Origin: Elmis aenea
Lineage: Eukaryota > Arthropoda > Insecta > Coleoptera > Elmidae
DNA length: 64,000 nt
Direction: 5' to 3'
NCBI GenBank assembly: GCA_947652605.1
Contig: OX393577.1
Span: 68,162,108 to 68,226,107 of the forward strand
Position numbers and translations under genes: made by a program. How positions within the stretch are numbered: position 1 is the stretch's first letter; each line of letters opens with the position of its first letter. The notes below the pieces were generated by a model, which was not told the origin of the DNA, made no database searches, and worked only from the letters and a program-made list of their open reading frames with translations. Of this stretch, positions 59,506-64,000 are shown piece by piece.

Positions 59506-60564
59506 TAAGTAAATGAGTAAAACATAATAGCTGGTGCATCTTTAAATAACATGAAAACTTATGTTCAATTATAAAATTTAAATATTAAAGTTCTTAAATA
59601 AGGTACAATTTTAATTCAAGAAACTCTTTAAGATAAAAATATGCTGGCCTTCAAAATTTGTACCCAAAATCTAAACTAGGAACTAACAAGGAAAGAAAGA
59701 ATGCATCGTTATCAATCTTTTAAATCTATGTTCGCCACATTAACGAACTTTTTAAGGCTTATAATAAGTATGATAAACATTGAATCCCATGTAAATTGGT
59801 ACACCCTGTATTTTACTTTTTTAATAATATCTACTGAACTAACAAAATTTCATGAACTTTCATTTTCATTTCATATCATTAAAGATTTATGACTCCCAGA
59901 CATCTACAACAACTAACGTGCCTCTAAACGCTATGGGCATTATCCAAACGTGGAAACACTGGAATCAGAAATCCAGCCCTTAAAAGTCCATACTTTTGAA
60001 GATATTTCATTGTAAGCAAACAAAACAACGCGTGTGTGTAAAATTTTTAACAAACTTTTTTCCAAATTTTTTAGGCGAAACTTTTTTTAACTTCCATCCA
60101 TTTGCTCAAAATTGGCAACCAAAATTATTATAAATTGCGCCCGTTTTTTGGGAACGAAAATGTAACCTAATGACCTACGTAAAGCGAATTGGGAACAACT
60201 CAGCGCTGAGGATAATCTACGTTAAGGTGGACAGCGAGCAAGCCCATCCAGTGGAACTTCAGTGCAAAGTCAGGAAGGAAGAAATTTGCATTTATCAGGG
60301 GTGAGTTGGAAAACCAGAGTAATTTGTCGCTTTTGTATGAATTGTCAAGTCGTAAAGTCGGTGAAAGAACAAGAGAGTCTGCGTTATCGCTTGAAATCGG
60401 TGTCAGTGTGTCCATTCTTTACAATTTACTTTTATATTTAAAATGAAATTCAAAAATACATTTTTAGAAACACATACATAACGCGTAATATTAATGACAG
60501 AAAAGTTTGCAATCGCTTTCAATTAATCTAACAATAAAATTTCAAGTTTAAAATTATAATATAC

Positions 60565-61175
60565 CAGGGAACGTCACGATATGTTGTCGCTAGAATCTGA
60601 TCAAGGCGTGTTTATTGCATCAAGAACATCAGAACTAAATGTTTTGCAGAGTTATACGTGCCACTGGCCATTTCCTTCGGAAAAATAGGGAAAAAACTGA
60701 AAAGTTGAATATTAAAGGTAATTTTTGCGATCGCATTGGCCATGAAACCGTCAGAGATAAAATCGAAATGCTTCTATTTACCAATTCGCGCATTTTTTGC
60801 AAGTAAAATGGCGCAAAGTTTTTGAAAAACTCTTAAACGGGTCCGTAGAAAAACGTCAAGAACGAAACCCCTGCAAAAGCGCTATGATTTGAGAAGTTTG
60901 AGAACTATATCTATGCGACATGCATAGGCGTTTAACATAGGGAAAACCGTTTTTACAAGGGCCTCGTTTTTTGCATTTTTCTCCGGATCCCTTTAAGATT
61001 TTTTCAAAAACTTTGCACCATTTTACTTGCAAAAGATGCGCGCATTGGTAAATAGAAGAATTTCGATTTTATCTCTGACGGTTTCATAGCCAAGACGATC
61101 GCAAAAATTACCTTTATTATTCAACTTTTCAGTTTTTCCCCTATTTTTCCGAAGGAAATGGCCAGTGGCACGTAA
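60565..61175. mobile_element. Foldback MITE (GGTCACGATATG family), right end truncated
   Basis: The left end CAGGGAACGTCACGATATG and the same inner blocks as 58807-59505 appear in both arms. It stops at GCCAGTGGCACGT (about 61175) without the terminal arm. Confidence 0.8.
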
Positions 61176-64000
61176 AGTCATAGATATTTTTATTCAATTG
61201 GTATAATAAAGACGGACGCATTTTATTCCTCAGCTAAAATTATTAAATTTTAACTGCACAAGTGCCTTACAATGGGGTAAAATTAACCTTAAAAACTTGC
61301 TTATGAATGAAACTTACCTTTTAATGGCATAAAAAAAATAATTTCTTTTTACTATATAGACAATTAACTTCCATTTAATTACAGCATTATGAAACTTGCA
61401 ACTCATTTACTAAATAATGAAGTAAACAATTTTTGTAGACAAAAAAAAATATTATTTAATGAATAATTGGCAATAATAATCAAAAACTTCATGATCTATA
61501 GTCGTGGCAATAATTGTATAACCTACGAATGGATTAGCCTACATTTTCATTTTCACCTCGTGTGTAATTTCGATAAACTATCATCCTTAAACAGCTAATT
61601 ATATCAATGGACGTATTTTCAATATTCTGTATGAAAAATTGCCTATATTGTGCTGTGTTCAACCCAATTTTTGTCTTAATGGGTCACCTGTCACTCCAAC
61701 AAAGTTGATAAATTACAACACTTCACTGGACGAATGATTTTTTGGGTTTATATTTACTGTAGGCATGTCGTGATAGTTATTTATTTTTCCGCATTTTCTA
61801 AAAATTTACCTTCACATTATTTATTAAAAATCGTTTTGCAGAACTTAGTAATTTGCATGTTTTCGGTCAAATTATTATTTTAAAAGGTTTTTTAAAATGC
61901 TGTATAAGGGACATTACTTAAGACTCTGAAATTTGCTTCTTATTTGTAATGCGGAATAGCTTATGACTAACTAATTTTAAAAATACTCTTGTTAAAAATT
62001 CCACGTCAACCGTGGTGTTAATTATAAGTCCTAGACAAATCTCGCATATGCTAAACTATTTGATGAGCGCTGCGCAACTCATTGCCTGATAATTATCCCA
62101 AGGTTATTGAAAATATTCACAAAAAGCGGTCAACTATGCTGATCGCATTTGTCCCCTTACAATTTAAGAGTAACAGGATGGATTCTTTTGCTCCATTTCT
62201 TTGTGTTCGGGATTTTGTGTGTTATTCGCATAAATACAATTAGTGGTAATTAGAAGATTAGAACCACTAGTTACAGCTAAAGGAAAAGTTAGCAGTCAAT
62301 ACGATGTTTGATTTGGATTTTGGAATCTTTATGAACAAGGTAGGAAGCAATTGAAGAGCTATTATTATCTTAACGCCTTTTTTTATCAGTATGTGCATAT
62401 TTTTAAACAATGTTCATTGCTTTTTTCACGAACAATACTGCTTTCGTGTGCATGCAAATTGTATATTTTTACCAAATATGTAGCCAAAACCGAAATTGAG
62501 TCTCATCTCCAGTTACGTCAATTTAATTCCGACGAATTCCCTTGTAACCTTTAATAATTGAAAGCCCTGAGTGACTATTTGAAAGGTACTGAAAGTTTTA
62601 AAGATTGCAAACACTTGTTAGTAAGTAAATGCAAACAACCCTTTTGTCGATATTTTTTTATCTTGTTGCGAGCTAAAGCATTTTTGACGGATAAGGGAAA
62701 CGAAAAACTTTGGAAAGTACTGTTGTAAATGTAAAAATAAGGTTTATTGATCAATTTAAAAGATTAAAGTAAAAACCTTAAGTATTTGTATTTTTATTAA
62801 AGAAACAATTATCCCACAACATTGGTTTATAAAACTAAAAATGTCTTTCAAAAATGCAGTATAGACTCAGGAATATGTTTTAAAACGATGTAAAACGTAG
62901 AAATGCCTTAATTATTTAAATTATTTGTGTGGTAATAGAATAAAATTTATCTAAAATTGCCTTTTTCATAAAAAAAATTCTTGTAGAAGTGCTAGAAAAA
63001 GTTCATTAACTATACACACTATAGCGTTAAATATTAATAATATTAATGAACTTATTTAGACGAAGAAATAGTTGCTAAATTTTTCTTGCATCGTCGAATT
63101 TTTTACAGGCAGTTTGTTTTTTAAACCCGCCTTGCAACTTTAAAAACTCGAATCACGTGCTTAAATCGCCCCATATCCATAACAGATTATCTTAACGTAC
63201 AGCCATTGAGTAGAATGACTAAGCCCCGAGCAACAATAATTTGATAAAATCGAAAATTATGTCATATCTCGTGCATTAATCAAACTGCCTTATGTCCGGC
63301 AATTTCATAAATTCCTTGATCTTTTCATCTTTGGATTCTGCGTGCCGAAGGTGGGTCCTGTGCCGAGACATTCACATACAACAATGGTATTAGGGGTTGA
63401 TTATATCAAAAATACGTGATCGGCATGCCGCCCGACCCCCGAGGACAGACCGCGCCGGGAATAAACCTCGAAAAGTCGAGACGCAGGAACATGATTTGTT
63501 GTTGCTAAAATAAATATCACGTAAAAAGAACACACAGTGGAATAAACTTCATAACACCCACTAGCTTCGACTTTTTAAATTTAATGTGTCGTGTTGACAG
63601 GAAATGCGCAAAAACGAACGACCGCTCGGTTAAGCACATACTGGTGTTCCTGGTCTGTATGTTTTTTTTTTTTTTCGAGAAAATACAAATCAAACTTAAT
63701 ATGTGGAGACTTTCCGAATTATCTCAAGTGATTGTAAAATAGTCTACAATGATTTTTTTGTTGTTGATCTTAATTAACAGGACAAAAACATACAAAAAGC
63801 AATTAAAAATGTATCAATGTCCAAAAACAATCCTACTTACAATTAGTCGAAACTTTAGCTACCGTTGGGTGTAGGACAGTTAAGCTACAATTATTTTACC
63901 AGAATAACGTAATAGACTAAATATTTTTCTCTGTCTGTATGTATTTGAATTAATTAATTATCAAAATGCGTTTTGAGCACTGAGCTGTCTAAAAAATGAG

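Larger units (their letters stand above)
57971..64000. other. Downstream region; no host gene recognised
   Basis: AT-rich 3' flank. An AATAAA at 58177-58182 could serve the receptor transcript. A GC-rich hairpin lies at 58167-58248, MITE copies at 58807-59505 and 60565-61175, and an unexplained GC-rich patch at 63330-63495. The stretch 61200-63300 shows nothing recognisable. Confidence 0.7.

Noticed and set aside
60200..60415. 71-codon minus-strand frame in the 3' flank
   Set aside because: Neither strand gives a recognisable protein and no splice context was found.
62304..62339. Possible first coding exon (MFDLDFGIFMNK followed by GTAGGA)
   Set aside because: Only 12 codons, no recognised family and no following exon in the window; chance is likely.
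1..64000. CRISPR arrays, operons, rRNA or tRNA genes, viral insertions
   Set aside because: None seen. The window is ordinary spliced insect-type sequence; tRNAs could be missed without a structure search.

Overview
The window is AT-rich eukaryotic DNA with long repeat-filled introns, GT-AG splice sites and insect-type mobile elements (mariner-, piggyBac- and THAP-type DNA transposons, RTE/CR1- and Jockey-like LINE fragments, many foldback MITEs). It is almost certainly from an insect. A beetle would fit, but nothing in the sequence fixes the order.

One gene dominates: a plus-strand kainate-type ionotropic glutamate receptor (GRIK2/GluK2-like). Its exons run from 9265 to 57631 (possibly to 57970). 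Fourteen consecutive exon positions can be read with matching splice phases: amino-terminal domain (9265-39146), ligand-binding S1 lobe (43061-45277), pore (46691-52141), S2 lobe and M4 (53181-54650) and C-tail (57566 on). The signal-peptide exon is not visible and probably lies upstream. Numbering here starts at the split Gly codon at 9265; the visible chain is 881 residues with pore exon 10a and 942 with 10b.

The most striking point is that the M1/pore-loop/M2 exon is present twice, at 46691-46948 (10a) and 49394-49834 (10b). Both copies are open and phase 0-0, they are about 59% identical where they align, and both join one shared M3 exon. Exon 10a carries genomic Arg (CGG) at the Q/R site; exon 10b carries Gln (CAG) plus a 61-residue acidic insert with an RRAS motif. 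This looks like mutually exclusive splicing that would choose between an R-form and a Q-form channel, the choice that vertebrates make by RNA editing. Both exons have non-consensus 5' splice sites, and the intron between them holds a large foldback element.

The 3' end also offers alternatives: a retained-intron stop at 54660, a spliced short tail ending at 57631, and a 112-codon in-frame, GC-richer extension to 57970 reachable by UAG readthrough or by an in-frame alternative acceptor at 57656.

The rest is intron and flank: nested mariner-in-LINE (36440-38745), a THAP-domain element 18 bp past an exon donor (28459-30512), a perfect 72-bp-arm hairpin and a second locus that both carry hammerhead-ribozyme-like cores, tandem arrays (17.9-19.0, 39.9-40.4, 41.25-41.6 and 43.4-44.9 kb), and several TA-flanked CAGGGT-ended foldbacks. 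No second host gene was recognised in 1-9264 or 57971-64000.
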